64,000 bases of DNA. Source: Gordonia iterans. GTDB taxonomy: Bacteria; Actinomycetota; Actinomycetes; Mycobacteriales; Mycobacteriaceae. A program made the position numbers and the translations under genes. A model generated the notes under the pieces. That model was not told where the DNA came from, did no database searches, and was given only the letters and a program-made list of their open reading frames with translations. The stretch is taken from positions 3,348,001 through 3,412,000 of the forward strand of contig NZ_CP027433.1 in NCBI RefSeq assembly GCF_002993285.1. Direction: 5' to 3'. This document shows positions 1 to 11,265 of the stretch, piece after piece; within the stretch, counting starts at the first letter, position 1; the number at the start of each line of letters is the position of its first letter.

Positions 1-1975
1 CCTCCCCCGCGCGGTCGGCGATACGGGCGGCCCGCACCACCTTCAGGGTGCGTGCCAGGGGTTCGGCCTCGAACTCGGTGAGCCCGGCCAGGTAGGGCTC
101 GGCGCGCGCCGGATCGGCCAGCGCCGCGGCGAGCGCGCTGAGCGAGTCCGGCGGATCCGTCAGCGATCCGGCATCTCCGGACGAGACGCCGGTCTCCCCC
201 GACGACGAGCCGGCCTCCCCCGGCGACGAGACGATCTCCCCCGGCGACGAGCCTGCCTCCCCCGACGACGAGCCGGCCTCCCCCGGTGATCGAGCGGAGT
301 CGAGATCCCGCGGTCGAGTGCTGTCAATCGGTTCCTGGGGAACCACTTCACCGCACTCGAGCGCGTCGGCGGTCTCGCCCGCCTCCGGGCGGGTGCGTGC
401 CTCGGCTGTTCCCGGGGCCAGGCACGGGTTCCCCGCGGAGCTCGGAGGATCGGTGATCGCGTCCTCCTCGTGCAGTCGCCGGATGCCACGGCGCAGGCGA
501 CGGAGCTGGCCGGGGCCCGCCGCACCGATCGGCCCGGACAGCAGGGTCACCACGTCGTCCGGCTCGAGCGGCTCACGCGCGGCGGCCGCGCGCAACGCCA
601 GCGAGAACGCCTCTACCGCGCGCTGCCGGTACAGCGGCAGATCGCTGGTCGGGGTCACCACCGGCACGCCCGCCGACGAGAAGGCCCGGCGCAGGGCCGG
701 CAGCGCGCGCGGAACCGACCGCACGATCACGGCCATCTCGCTCCACGGCACCCCGTCGAACAGGTGGGCCCGGCGGAGCAGGTCCGCGACCGCGGTGGCC
801 TCCTTGGCTGCCGAGGAGAACACCCGGACCGCCGCGGTGCCGCCGTCGGGCGGGTCCGCGACATCGCCCGGAGCCGCGTCGGGGTACGGGTGCGGCCGCG
901 CGCCGGGCAGCCGCGCGGCCAGGATCCGGCCGACGGTGTTGACCTCCCCGCGACACCGATGGCCTTGAGTGAGCACCACGTCGCGGCCGCCGGGCAGCTC
1001 GGCGAAGAAGCGCGGGCTGGCCCCACGGAAGGAATAGATCGACTGATCCGGGTCGGCGGCGACCACCACCAGATCCGCGCCCGTGCCGATCAGCCGCACC
1101 AGCTGGGCCGCCTGCGGGTCGAGATGCTGGGCATCGTCGACCAGGAGGCAGCGGATCCGCGCCCGCTGCTCGGCGAGCAACCGGGGCTCGACGGCCAGCG
1201 CCGACAGCGCCGAGCCGACCAGTTCGGCGGCGTCCACCGCCTGCGGACCGGCCTCCGGAGCGTCGATGCCGACCGCGCCGCGCAACAGCATGGTCTGCTC
1301 GTACTGCGCGAAGGCCCGACCGGCCGCGACCCACTCGGGGCGCTTGTGCCGGCGGCCCAGGTCGGTCAGATCCTCCGGTCCCAGTCCTCGCTCGGCGGCC
1401 CGCATCAGCAGGTCCCGCAGCGCCTGCGCGAAGCCGTCGGTGGCCAGTGCGGGCCGCAGCGACTCCGGCCAGTAGGCGGCGCCGTCTTCGAGGTCGCCGG
1501 CGAGCAGTTCGCGCAGGATGACGTCCTGCTCGGAGCCGGTGATCAGCCGTGGCGGCGGATTGCCGTGCGCCGAGGCCTGCAGGCGGAGCACCGCGAACGC
1601 GTAGGAGTGGACGGTCCGCACCAGCGGCTCGCGCAACGCCGCACCGGTCCGGGCCGATCCGTCCGGCGAGGCGGCCGCGAGTACCCGCCGGGTGATCTCG
1701 TTCCGGACCACCGTCGCAGCGCGCCGGTTCGCGGTGAGCACGAGCACCGACTCGGGGTCTGCGCCGTCGTCGAGCAGCCGGGAGACGGCGACGTCGACCA
1801 GGAGCGAGGTCTTGCCGGTGCCGGGACCCCCACGGACCCGGTACGGCCGCCACGGCTGCTGCGCGTCGGCGCGGTGTCCCGGCTCGAGCAGCACGCGCAC
1901 CTCGGCCGGCCACTGGCGGACGGGCAGGTCGAACGACGCCGGGGCGGCGATCAGTCGAGTCTGCGCGGTGACCAT
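1..1975 (-). CDS. adnA: AdnA-like UvrD/Rep helicase-nuclease subunit (3' end beyond window)
   Basis: Superfamily 1A helicase subunit of the AdnAB end-resection motor that processes double-strand breaks in mycobacteria. 658 codons are visible from an ATG; the C-terminal part, including any nuclease domain, lies off the left edge. Visible motifs are Walker A GGPGTGKT (residues 49-56), motif Ia RTVHSYAF, a Walker B-like LLVDDAQ and motif III ADPDQSIYSFRGA. The gene reads leftwards and is divergent from the lipV-like gene, matching Rv3202c/Rv3203. Oddity: after the segment RLRRGIRRLHEEDAI the protein enters a Ser/Gly/Glu-rich linker built from 21-bp DNA repeats and a dispersed palindrome, then returns to normal helicase-like sequence. 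Identity rests on motifs plus synteny; a generic UvrD-family helicase is the alternative. Confidence 0.85.
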   Translation of the reverse strand, partial: MVTAQTRLIAAPASFDLPVRQWPAEVRVLLEPGHRADAQQPWRPYRVRGGPGTGKTSLLVDVAVSRLLDDGADPESVLVLTANRRAATVVRNEITRRVLAAASPDGSARTGAALREPLVRTVHSYAFAVLRLQASAHGNPPPRLITGSEQDVILRELLAGDLEDGAAYWPESLRPALATDGFAQALRDLLMRAAERGLGPEDLTDLGRRHKRPEWVAAGRAFAQYEQTMLLRGAVGIDAPEAGPQAVDAAELVGSALSALAVEPRLLAEQRARIRCLLVDDAQHLDPQAAQLVRLIGTGADLVVVAADPDQSIYSFRGASPRFFAELPGGRDVVLTQGHRCRGEVNTVGRILAARLPGARPHPYPDAAPGDVADPPDGGTAAVRVFSSAAKEATAVADLLRRAHLFDGVPWSEMAVIVRSVPRALPALRRAFSSAGVPVVTPTSDLPLYRQRAVEAFSLALRAAAAREPLEPDDVVTLLSGPIGAAGPGQLRRLRRGIRRLHEEDAITDPPSSAGNPCLAPGTAEARTRPEAGETADALECGEVVPQEPIDSTRPRDLDSARSPGEAGSSSGEAGSSPGEIVSSPGEAGSSSGETGVSSGDAGSLTDPPDSLSALAAALADPARAEPYLAGLTEFEAEPLARTLKVVRAARIADRAGE
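180..284. repeat. Five tandem 21-bp units inside adnA
   Basis: Five consecutive 21-bp units of the form GRCGACGAGNCNGNCTCCCCC, seen on the plus strand. Read in the adnA frame they give seven-residue repeats such as PGEAGSS. The period is a multiple of three, so the reading frame is kept. The units lie next to a copy of GATCGAGCGGAGTCGAGATC (287-306), a relative of the palindrome found upstream of tmk. Confidence 0.85.
314..359. repeat. 46-bp dispersed palindrome inside adnA
   Basis: Imperfect palindrome with arms beginning TCGAGTGCTGTCA and ending ACTTCACCGCACTCG. Its inner stem is GGTTCC/GGAACC. A second copy of equal length, with the same first 13 bases and similar right arm, is intergenic at 27547-27592. 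Here it is translated as part of the adnA linker. Confidence 0.8.
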
Positions 1976-2061
1976 GCGCCCATGGAATCACGCCCGTCCG
2001 ACAGGTACTCAGGGCAGGGCGGCGCCCGTCGATGTCCGAGCGTGATCGTAGGGTGGAGCGC

Positions 2062-2847
2062 ATGATCGCCGACCTGCACACCCACCTGTTCGGGCCCGAG
2101 GGTGCGCCGGCCGTCCTCGCCATCCACGGCCTCACCGGTCACGGCAAGCGGTGGGGCGTGCTGGCCGAGAACCACCTTCCCGAACTGCGCGTCGTCGCAC
2201 CGGACCTGCTCGGCCACGGTCACTCGCCCGCCGCACCGCCGTGGCGGATCGCCGATCATGCGACGGCGACGGCCGCCGCCGTCGAGGCGCACGTGCCGGC
2301 CGACCGGCGGCCGGTGGTCGTCGTGGCGCATTCCTTCGGCAGCACCGTCGCGCTGGAGCTGGCGCACACCCGGCCCGATCTCGTCCGCGCACTGGTCCTG
2401 CTCGATCCCGCCCAGGGGCTGCCGCCCGAACGCGCGCTCGAGTTGGCGCAGGGTGCCATGGCCCATCGCGGGTACCCGGATGCGCAGGCGGCCGGGGAGG
2501 CCAAGCGTGCCGAGGGCTGGGGTGAGGTTCCCGACGACGTGCTCGCCCGGGAGCTCGACGACCACCTGGTGCACAACGGCGACGGCGTGGACTGGCGGGT
2601 GTGTCTGCCCGCGGCGATCACCGCGTGGAGCGAGATGGCCCGACCTGCCGTGCTGCCGCCGGAGGGCGTGCCGACCCACATCGTGGTCGCCGAGCGTGTG
2701 CAACCGCCGTTCGTGACGCCGGACTTCCTGGCGCGGTGTGCCGACGAGCGGGGCGACTCGGTGACCGTCCACCACGTCGACACCGAGCACATGGTCCCGT
2801 TCCTCGCCCCGGAGAAGGTCGCCGAATTGGTCAGCGCGGTCGTCTGA
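2062..2847 (+). CDS. Alpha/beta hydrolase (LipV-like)
   Basis: Soluble alpha/beta-hydrolase fold esterase/lipase candidate of 261 residues. The oxyanion region is IHGLTGHGKRW; the nucleophile elbow is AHSFGS with Ser91; a C-terminal VDTEHMVPF supplies the probable catalytic His. The ATG is chosen because GGGTGGAG precedes it at suitable spacing; an in-frame ATG 30 bases upstream is possible but adds a poorly conserved charged tail. It is divergent from adnA and followed 35 bp later by the ATL gene, the Rv3203-Rv3204 order. M. tuberculosis LipV is a reported lipase; the substrate here is unknown. Confidence 0.8.
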   Translation: MIADLHTHLFGPEGAPAVLAIHGLTGHGKRWGVLAENHLPELRVVAPDLLGHGHSPAAPPWRIADHATATAAAVEAHVPADRRPVVVVAHSFGSTVALELAHTRPDLVRALVLLDPAQGLPPERALELAQGAMAHRGYPDAQAAGEAKRAEGWGEVPDDVLARELDDHLVHNGDGVDWRVCLPAAITAWSEMARPAVLPPEGVPTHIVVAERVQPPFVTPDFLARCADERGDSVTVHHVDTEHMVPFLAPEKVAELVSAVV

Positions 2848-2882
2848 CTGCCGGCCGCAGGCGGAGTACGGAGGAAAGCGCG

Positions 2883-3215
2883 ATGGCGAACAAGATCACC
2901 GAACAGCAGGTGGAACTGGTGCGCGCGCTGATCAGGGCGATTCCGCCCGGCCAGGTCGTCACCTACGGTGACCTCGCCGAGGCGGCCGGTCTCACCAATC
3001 CGCGACAGGTCGGCTGGATCCTCCGCACCGACGGCGCCGACCTCCCCTGGCAGCGCGTGGTCCCCGCCTCCGGGCGGCCGACCATCCCGAAAGCACAGCA
3101 CCAGCTGGAGTTGCTCCGCGCGGAAGGCGTTCCGATCGCCGACGGCCGGATCGAGCTGCGTCGCTGCCGCGCCGAGTTGCCCGGCGCCGATCTGCCCGGC
3201 GACCATCTGCCGTAG
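2883..3215 (+). CDS. Alkyltransferase-like (ATL) DNA-binding protein
   Basis: 110-residue member of the O6-alkylguanine-DNA alkyltransferase DNA-binding family. The acceptor Cys of the PCHR motif is replaced: residues 55-58 read PWQR, with Trp56 in the Cys position, the hallmark of ATL proteins. These bind and flag O6-alkylguanine for nucleotide excision repair instead of reversing the damage. The helix-turn-helix containing NPRQVG supplies the conserved Arg finger (Arg41), and Tyr28 is also kept. GGAGGAAAGCG precedes the ATG. It probably shares a transcript with the upstream hydrolase and corresponds to Rv3204. It cannot act as a suicide methyltransferase without the Cys. Confidence 0.9.
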   Translation: MANKITEQQVELVRALIRAIPPGQVVTYGDLAEAAGLTNPRQVGWILRTDGADLPWQRVVPASGRPTIPKAQHQLELLRAEGVPIADGRIELRRCRAELPGADLPGDHLP

Positions 3216-3271
3216 ACCGGACGGACCACGCCGGCTCCGGCCGCCTCACCACGCGTCGACCGGAGCGCAGG

Positions 3272-4129
3272 TCAGACCAGCAGACGCACCTGATCGACGA
3301 CGCGCATCAGGCCGGGCAGGGCGCCGGCCGTGGACCGCGGATGCAGGGCGTGCACGCCGAGGCGGAACATGGTGGCGCGCAACAGCATCTGCGGCCACTC
3401 CTCCAGATGCGACCAGCGCTCGATCAGATCTTCGTCGGCGCCGCCCCACGCGAGGGCATCGACGACGACGACGGCCGACGCCCACGCCGCGGGCCGGTAG
3501 TAGGGCACGATGTCGGTGATCGCCGGGGCGGCGGCGCCCGCGAAGAGCACGGTGCCGAAGAGGTCGCCGTGCACCACCTGCGGTGTGGTCTTGACCGGAC
3601 GGCGGAGCCCGGCCAGCGTCCGCAGCGCGGCCAGCGACTGCTGACCGTCCTCACTGGTCGGCTCGGCCATGCCCGCGGCGCGCGCGGACCGCAGCGGCAC
3701 GTCCTCCCACGCGGCCCGGTCCGCGGCGTTGAACACGTCCACGTCGCCCCACGGCGCGGCCGGCGGTTGCAGCAGAAACCGGGGCCGTTCCAGCTTGGCC
3801 AGTGCCTCGTGCAGGCGGTCCGCGACGGCGAGCACCTCGTCGTGCCGGGGTTCGGGGCTGCCCGCCACGTACGTGTCTGCCCGCCAGCCCGAGACCACGT
3901 ACCGGCCGTCGCTGGCCCGCAGCGGCCGGGCGATCCGCATGCCCTCCACGTACAGGTTCTCCCGCGCGGTGGCCGACCAGGCGGCTCGCGCGTGATCGGG
4001 CACCAGGGAAAGCACCACCTCGCCAACACGCCATCCGACCACGCCGCTGCCCTCCATGGCGATCGGCGGATGCGCGGTCAGCCCGAAAGTCGTCAGCACC
4101 TGCTGCGGCGGCTCGGCGAACGTGGTCAC
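3272..4129 (-). CDS. Actinobacterial TIGR02569-type protein, aminoglycoside-phosphotransferase-like
   Basis: Conserved actinobacterial protein (Rv3205c position) of about 285 residues with weak protein-kinase-like features. VVHGDLFGTVLF resembles an APH-type catalytic loop and ITDIVPYYRP follows where a DxD metal site is usual. The upstream half holds a GWRVG segment typical of this family. GTG is chosen so that the N-terminus begins at MTTFAEPPQQVL, matching the family; an in-frame GTG seven codons upstream is possible. It lies downstream of moeZ on the same strand. Substrate and activity are unknown. Confidence 0.7.
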   Translation of the reverse strand: MTTFAEPPQQVLTTFGLTAHPPIAMEGSGVVGWRVGEVVLSLVPDHARAAWSATARENLYVEGMRIARPLRASDGRYVVSGWRADTYVAGSPEPRHDEVLAVADRLHEALAKLERPRFLLQPPAAPWGDVDVFNAADRAAWEDVPLRSARAAGMAEPTSEDGQQSLAALRTLAGLRRPVKTTPQVVHGDLFGTVLFAGAAAPAITDIVPYYRPAAWASAVVVVDALAWGGADEDLIERWSHLEEWPQMLLRATMFRLGVHALHPRSTAGALPGLMRVVDQVRLLV

Positions 4130-4216
4130 ACCCGAGACATTACCTACCACCTGCCCGTTCGCCCGCGTGCCACACCGCGATGCGCGACGAAGACCTGTGT
4201 CCGCGCGATGCGAGGA

Positions 4217-7104
<2,888 letters not shown>

Positions 7105-7132
7105 CTCGCGGCACGGACTCGGCAACACTCGA

Positions 7133-7164
7133 AGGGCCGGCCCGGTGATCGCCGGGCCGGCCCT
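7133..7164. terminator. Hairpin between convergent TetR and DUF3107 genes
   Basis: Perfect 13-bp stem AGGGCCGGCCCGG paired with its complement around a six-base loop, followed on the plus strand by GGGTTT. It lies between convergent genes, so it may act for both. Confidence 0.75.
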
Positions 7165-7193
7165 GGGTTTCGGGTTCGGTTCTTCGCTGGTCG

Positions 7194-7427
7194 TCAGGCG
7201 GCGCCGAAGCCGACGCGGCGGCTCTCCGCCGTGCCCACCTCCACGTACGCGATCTTCGCCGCCGGCACCAGGATCCGGTGCCCCTTCTCGTCGGTGAGTT
7301 CGACGACGCCCGCCCCGTTGGCGAGGGCATCCGCGACCGCTTTGTGGATCGCGTCGGCGTCGTCCTTGGACGTCAGCGACAACTCGCGGGCGGTGTTTTC
7401 GATACCGATCTTGACCTCAACGCTCAT
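7194..7427 (-). CDS. DUF3107 small protein (TB9.4-like)
   Basis: 77-residue conserved actinobacterial protein, the Rv3208A/TB9.4 family. It starts MSVEVKIGIENTARELSL and ends GTAESRRVGFGAA. No catalytic motif or membrane segment is visible. It lies 31 bp downstream of the MiaE-like gene on the same strand and probably shares its transcript. Function unknown. Confidence 0.85.
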   Translation of the reverse strand: MSVEVKIGIENTARELSLTSKDDADAIHKAVADALANGAGVVELTDEKGHRILVPAAKIAYVEVGTAESRRVGFGAA

Positions 7428-7458
7428 GACTCCAGATCCTACTCAGTGCGGGCCGTGC

Positions 7459-8118
7459 TCAGGCCAGGGACATGTCGGCCATCCGCTGCGCGTGCCGCTC
7501 GGCCATGCTGTCGAAGAACGCCGCCGCGCCGGCCAGCGCGCCCGAGCGGTCGAACAGCAGGTCGGTCACGTCCTCGTCCTCGGCCAGGACCCACTGCATG
7601 TGGGTGATCGCTTCGCCGAGCAGCCGGCGTCCCCACAGCGCGAGCGGTGCGGCGATCGCCGGATCGGCGGCCACCGCGGCCCGCACCTCGTCGCGCGCCC
7701 AGTCCGACGGACTCGTCGTCGCCAGCACCTCGCGGAACACCTCGCGCACGCCGTCGGGCAGCACCTCCACCATCTCGGCGAAGAAGTCGGCCACCATCCC
7801 GTCACCGATGTACAGCTTCACCAGCACCTCGGCCCAGTCGGACGGCTCGGTGACCCGGTGGTACTTGTCGAACACCGACACGTGCTGGTCGATGGCCCGC
7901 TCGGCGCTGCCGCCGGCGCCCTCGACCTGCGCGGCGAGCACCTGGAAGTGCTCGATCTCAGCGGCCATCAGGCCCATCACGGCGACGCGGTCCCGGGTGG
8001 TCGGCGCCATCGCCGACTCGTCGATCAGGCGCCGGACGGCGGCATACTCACCGGCCAGGAATATCTCGTAGAGCTTGGTCACTGCGGGGTTTTCCGGGGC
8101 TGCGGAATCGTTCGCCAT
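7459..8118 (-). CDS. Ferritin-like MiaE_2-type protein
   Basis: 219-residue helical protein of the actinobacterial ferritin-like family related to the tRNA-hydroxylase MiaE (Rv3210c position). Glu/His-rich helices include AAEIEHFQVL and DQHVSVFDKYH, consistent with a di-iron four-helix bundle. ATG is chosen at MANDSAAPENP; longer in-frame reading enters the intergenic region. Whether it hydroxylates tRNA is unproven. It is divergent from the DEAD-box helicase. Confidence 0.8.
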   Translation of the reverse strand: MANDSAAPENPAVTKLYEIFLAGEYAAVRRLIDESAMAPTTRDRVAVMGLMAAEIEHFQVLAAQVEGAGGSAERAIDQHVSVFDKYHRVTEPSDWAEVLVKLYIGDGMVADFFAEMVEVLPDGVREVFREVLATTSPSDWARDEVRAAVAADPAIAAPLALWGRRLLGEAITHMQWVLAEDEDVTDLLFDRSGALAGAAAFFDSMAERHAQRMADMSLA

Positions 8119-8317
8119 GCGAGCCAGAGTAGGCAACGCGTTACACTGTGACCAGACGTAGGCGCTTTGCGGCGAGTTCCGCTGTGCCCGTCGCACTTGA
8201 GCGCGCACCGACTCCCCGCTCACGCCGGCGATCCCGCCGCGCAGATCCTGCGCCGGAGATTCCCGTCGAGCCGGACGTGTGCGTGCACGACGCACACGAG
8301 AGGCAATCGAGAACATC

Positions 8318-9982
8318 ATGACCACCGAGACCGCCGTCGCGAACGACGACGTCCTGACCACCATCGTCGAAGAGGACCATCAGGCCCCGACCTTCGCCGA
8401 GCTCGGCGTGGACGACGCCATCGTCGCCGCACTCACCGCCGACGGCAAGACGCACACCTTCGCCATCCAGGAACTGACCCTCCCGCTCGCCCTCGGCGGC
8501 AGCGACCTGATCGGCCAGGCCCGCACCGGCATGGGCAAGACCTACGGCTTCGGCATCCCGCTGCTGCACCGCCTGGTGCACGCGCAGGAGGTCGGGCTGC
8601 GGGGGCTCGACGGCACGCCGCGCGCGCTGGTGATCGTGCCGACCCGCGAGCTGTGCATCCAGGTCTTCGAGGACCTCCAGGTCGCCGCGAAGGGCGTCCG
8701 GATCACCCCGGCCGCGCCGGGAGCGGAGCGAGCGGGCGGAGACAGTGCCGCGCCGGGAGCGGAGCGCAACCTGAAGCTGACCGCCATCTACGGCGGCCGC
8801 CCCTACGATTCGCAGATCGCCGAGCTGCAGTCCGGTGTGGACGTCGTCGTCGGCACCCCGGGCCGCCTGCTCGATCTGGCTCAGCAGGGTCATCTGGTGT
8901 TGGGCAAGGTCCAGATCCTGGTGCTCGACGAGGCCGACGAGATGCTCGACCTGGGCTTCCTCCCGGACATCGAGCGGATCATGAACGCGCTGCCCACCCC
9001 GCGGCAGACCATGCTCTTCTCGGCGACCATGCCGGGCCCGATCGTCACCCTGGCGCGCACCTTCCTGACTCAGCCGACGCACATCCGCGCCGAGCAGGCC
9101 AACGACTCGGCCGTGCACGAGCGCACCACGCAGTACGTCTACCGCGCCCACGCCCTGGACAAGGCCGAACTGGTGGCCCGGATCCTGCAGGCGGAGGGCC
9201 GCGGCGCGACGATGATCTTCACTCGCACCAAGCGCACCGCCCAGAAGGTAGCCGACGATCTCGCCGAGCGCGGCTTCTCTGTCGGCGCGGTGCACGGCGA
9301 CCTCGGCCAGGTGGCCCGCGAGAAGGCGCTCGGCAAGTTCCGCGACGGCACCGTGGACGTGCTGGTGGCCACCGACGTCGCCGCCCGCGGCATCGACATC
9401 GACGACGTCACTCACGTCATCAACTACCAGTGCCCGGAGGACGACAAGACCTACGTGCACCGCATCGGCCGCACCGGCCGTGCGGGCCGCACCGGCATCG
9501 CCATCACGTTTGTGGACTGGGACGAGCTGCACCGCTGGGAGCTGATCGACAAGGCACTCGGACTGGGCAAGCCCGAGCCGGTCGAGACCTACTCCACCTC
9601 CGCGCATCTCGCTGAAGAGCTGGGTGTGCCGTCCGAGGCGACCGGCCGTGTCGGCAAGCCGACCGGCACCCGGTCGTCGAGTCGCGAGCCCGGCGACCGC
9701 GTGGAGCGACGCGAACGCCCGGCGCGCACCGAGCGTCCGAAGCGGCGTCGTACCCGCGGCGGCAAGACGACCGACGGTGCCGCGGCACCGGCTGCTGAGA
9801 CCGAGCCGGCGACGACCGGCCGGACCGCGGCCGGCGACGGGCCCGCGTCCGAGGGCGACGGCTCGACCCGCCCGCGGCGGCGCCGTCGTCGTCGTTCCGG
9901 CAGCAAGGCGACCGGCGCCGGGAGCAACGCGAGCGGGCCGACTGATACCGGCGCGGCTGCCGCGGCACCGGCCGCCGACTGA
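8318..9982 (+). CDS. DEAD-box RNA helicase
   Basis: ATP-dependent RNA helicase (Rv3211/RhlE-like), 554 residues. Core motifs are ARTGMGKT (Walker A, about 67-75), PTRELCIQV, GTPGRLL, VLDEADEML, FSATM, VATDVAARGIDI and HRIGRTGRAGR. A basic, low-complexity C-terminal tail of roughly 150 residues ([21 protein letters not shown]) likely binds RNA. Oddity: residues 132-149, between the PTREL motif and the IYGGRPY strand, are encoded by two copies of a 36-bp dispersed repeat that is absent from typical family members. The ATG gives MTTETAVAND; an upstream in-frame codon would add 13 unconserved residues. About 200 bp of 5' intergenic sequence precedes it. Confidence 0.92.
   Translation: MTTETAVANDDVLTTIVEEDHQAPTFAELGVDDAIVAALTADGKTHTFAIQELTLPLALGGSDLIGQARTGMGKTYGFGIPLLHRLVHAQEVGLRGLDGTPRALVIVPTRELCIQVFEDLQVAAKGVRITPAAPGAERAGGDSAAPGAERNLKLTAIYGGRPYDSQIAELQSGVDVVVGTPGRLLDLAQQGHLVLGKVQILVLDEADEMLDLGFLPDIERIMNALPTPRQTMLFSATMPGPIVTLARTFLTQPTHIRAEQANDSAVHERTTQYVYRAHALDKAELVARILQAEGRGATMIFTRTKRTAQKVADDLAERGFSVGAVHGDLGQVAREKALGKFRDGTVDVLVATDVAARGIDIDDVTHVINYQCPEDDKTYVHRIGRTGRAGRTGIAITFVDWDELHRWELIDKALGLGKPEPVETYSTSAHLAEELGVPSEATGRVGKPTGTRSSSREPGDRVERRERPARTERPKRRRTRGGKTTDGAAAPAAETEPATTGRTAAGDGPASEGDGSTRPRRRRRRRSGSKATGAGSNASGPTDTGAAAAAPAAD
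8711..8766. repeat. 36-bp repeat (1.5 copies) inside the DEAD-box gene
   Basis: GCCGCGCCGGGAGCGGAGCG recurs exactly 36 bp apart at 8711 and 8747. The remainder of the first unit is AGCGGGCGGAGACAGT. The minus strand of the five-copy repeat at 29437-29616 carries the same core, with the same 36-bp period. The reading frame is preserved. Confidence 0.85.
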
Positions 9983-10002
9983 CACCGACTCGCCGCCACC
10001 CC

Positions 10003-11265
10003 TTGGCCCGCATCGCGCCCGAGCGCCGTACCCGCCTCGACCTGGTGGTCACGGCGGTGATCGTCGTGGTCGTGGTCGTCGTCGCGCTGGTCGTCTGGCT
10101 CGGCAGTCCGGCCCGCAACACCGAGCTCTCCACGGCGTCGTCCGAGCCGGAGAGCCCGCTGCTCACCGAGAGTCTGCCTGAGCGCTTCGTCGAACTCTGG
10201 CGGGCACCGTCGCCGGTGACCCGCGTGCCCTCGATCGGCCGCGCGACCGTGGTCACCGGGGACGGCGGCACGGTGAGCGGCCGAGATCCCGAGACCGGCG
10301 AGGTGCTCTGGCACTACCGGCGGGGCTTGCCCCTGTGCGCGGCCGTCGCGGCGTGGCCGGGCGGCGAGAACGCCACGCTGGCGGTGTACCGGACCAGCCG
10401 TGGTTGCAGCGACGTCACGGCGCTGGACTCGAACACCGGCGCCCGCCGGGGCAATCGGACCAGTGATGCCGATGCCGAGGTCACCGTCAGTTACGACCGC
10501 ACCTTCGCGCTGACCGCCGGCGACACCCGGCTGGAGACCTGGGGCACCAATCTGGTGCGCGGCATCGAGTACGGCCGCGTCGATGCTCCGGTGAACCCCG
10601 AGGTGAGCCCGGATCGCCGCAGTTGCCGCCTGCACTCGGCGCTTTCCGGCGGCGACCGCGTCGCGGTGATCGAGCGGTGCGCGCGCGACAGCGGATACCG
10701 GCTCAGCATCCTCTCGTCCACGCTCGACAGCGACGAGAAGATCCGGGAGTGGGGTTCGGCGCTGATCACCGAGACCGCACACGGGGCTCCCCCGGTCGTC
10801 GTCTCGGTGACCAGCGACACCGTCACCGTGTACGACGGCGGGGCCGATTCCGGAGCCGATCGCCCCGAGCCCGTCATGCGCATGTTCGGCGCCGACGCCC
10901 TGCAGCGTGCGGCGCGGACGGTCAGCGGCGACGTGACTCCGCCCCCGGGCGGCGAACCGATCACCGGTAACGGGCTGGTGACCTATTGGACCGGGGCGTC
11001 GACGGTGGTGCTCGACGCGGGCACCGGCGAACCGACCGTGCAGATCGCCGGCACCATCGGCCCCGGCGAGGTCGCGACCGGGCTTCTGGTGCCGGTGGCC
11101 GGCGCGATCAGCGTGCGCGACCCGGCCGACGGTCACGAGCTGCGCCGCATCCCGGTCGATCGCGGCGGCTATACGGGTCCGGTCGCGCTGCGCGTGCTGG
11201 GACCGTACGTGATCGAGCAGCGGGGTGGGGAGATCGTCGTGCTCGGTCCGCCGCCGGTCAGCTGA
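10003..11265 (+). CDS. Membrane-anchored PQQ-like beta-propeller protein (Rv3212-like)
   Basis: 420-residue protein with one Val-rich N-terminal membrane helix (about residues 14-34) and a large extracytoplasmic domain. The outer domain has repeated blade-like motifs such as GRDPETGEVLWHY and VVLDAGTGEPTVQIAG, resembling PQQ-binding beta-propellers. Cysteines around 113, 132, 208 and 225 could form disulfides. The start is TTG 20 bp after the helicase stop with no strong ribosome site, suggesting coupling to the upstream gene. It converges with the ParA-like gene and overlaps its 3' end by 8 bp. Function unknown. Confidence 0.75.
   Translation: MARIAPERRTRLDLVVTAVIVVVVVVVALVVWLGSPARNTELSTASSEPESPLLTESLPERFVELWRAPSPVTRVPSIGRATVVTGDGGTVSGRDPETGEVLWHYRRGLPLCAAVAAWPGGENATLAVYRTSRGCSDVTALDSNTGARRGNRTSDADAEVTVSYDRTFALTAGDTRLETWGTNLVRGIEYGRVDAPVNPEVSPDRRSCRLHSALSGGDRVAVIERCARDSGYRLSILSSTLDSDEKIREWGSALITETAHGAPPVVVSVTSDTVTVYDGGADSGADRPEPVMRMFGADALQRAARTVSGDVTPPPGGEPITGNGLVTYWTGASTVVLDAGTGEPTVQIAGTIGPGEVATGLLVPVAGAISVRDPADGHELRRIPVDRGGYTGPVALRVLGPYVIEQRGGEIVVLGPPPVS

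Noticed and set aside
573-2135. A 520-codon minus-strand frame overlapping adnA
   Set aside because: It is shifted from the helicase frame and lacks motifs. The true adnA frame runs off the left edge and shows Walker A, motif III and other helicase boxes.
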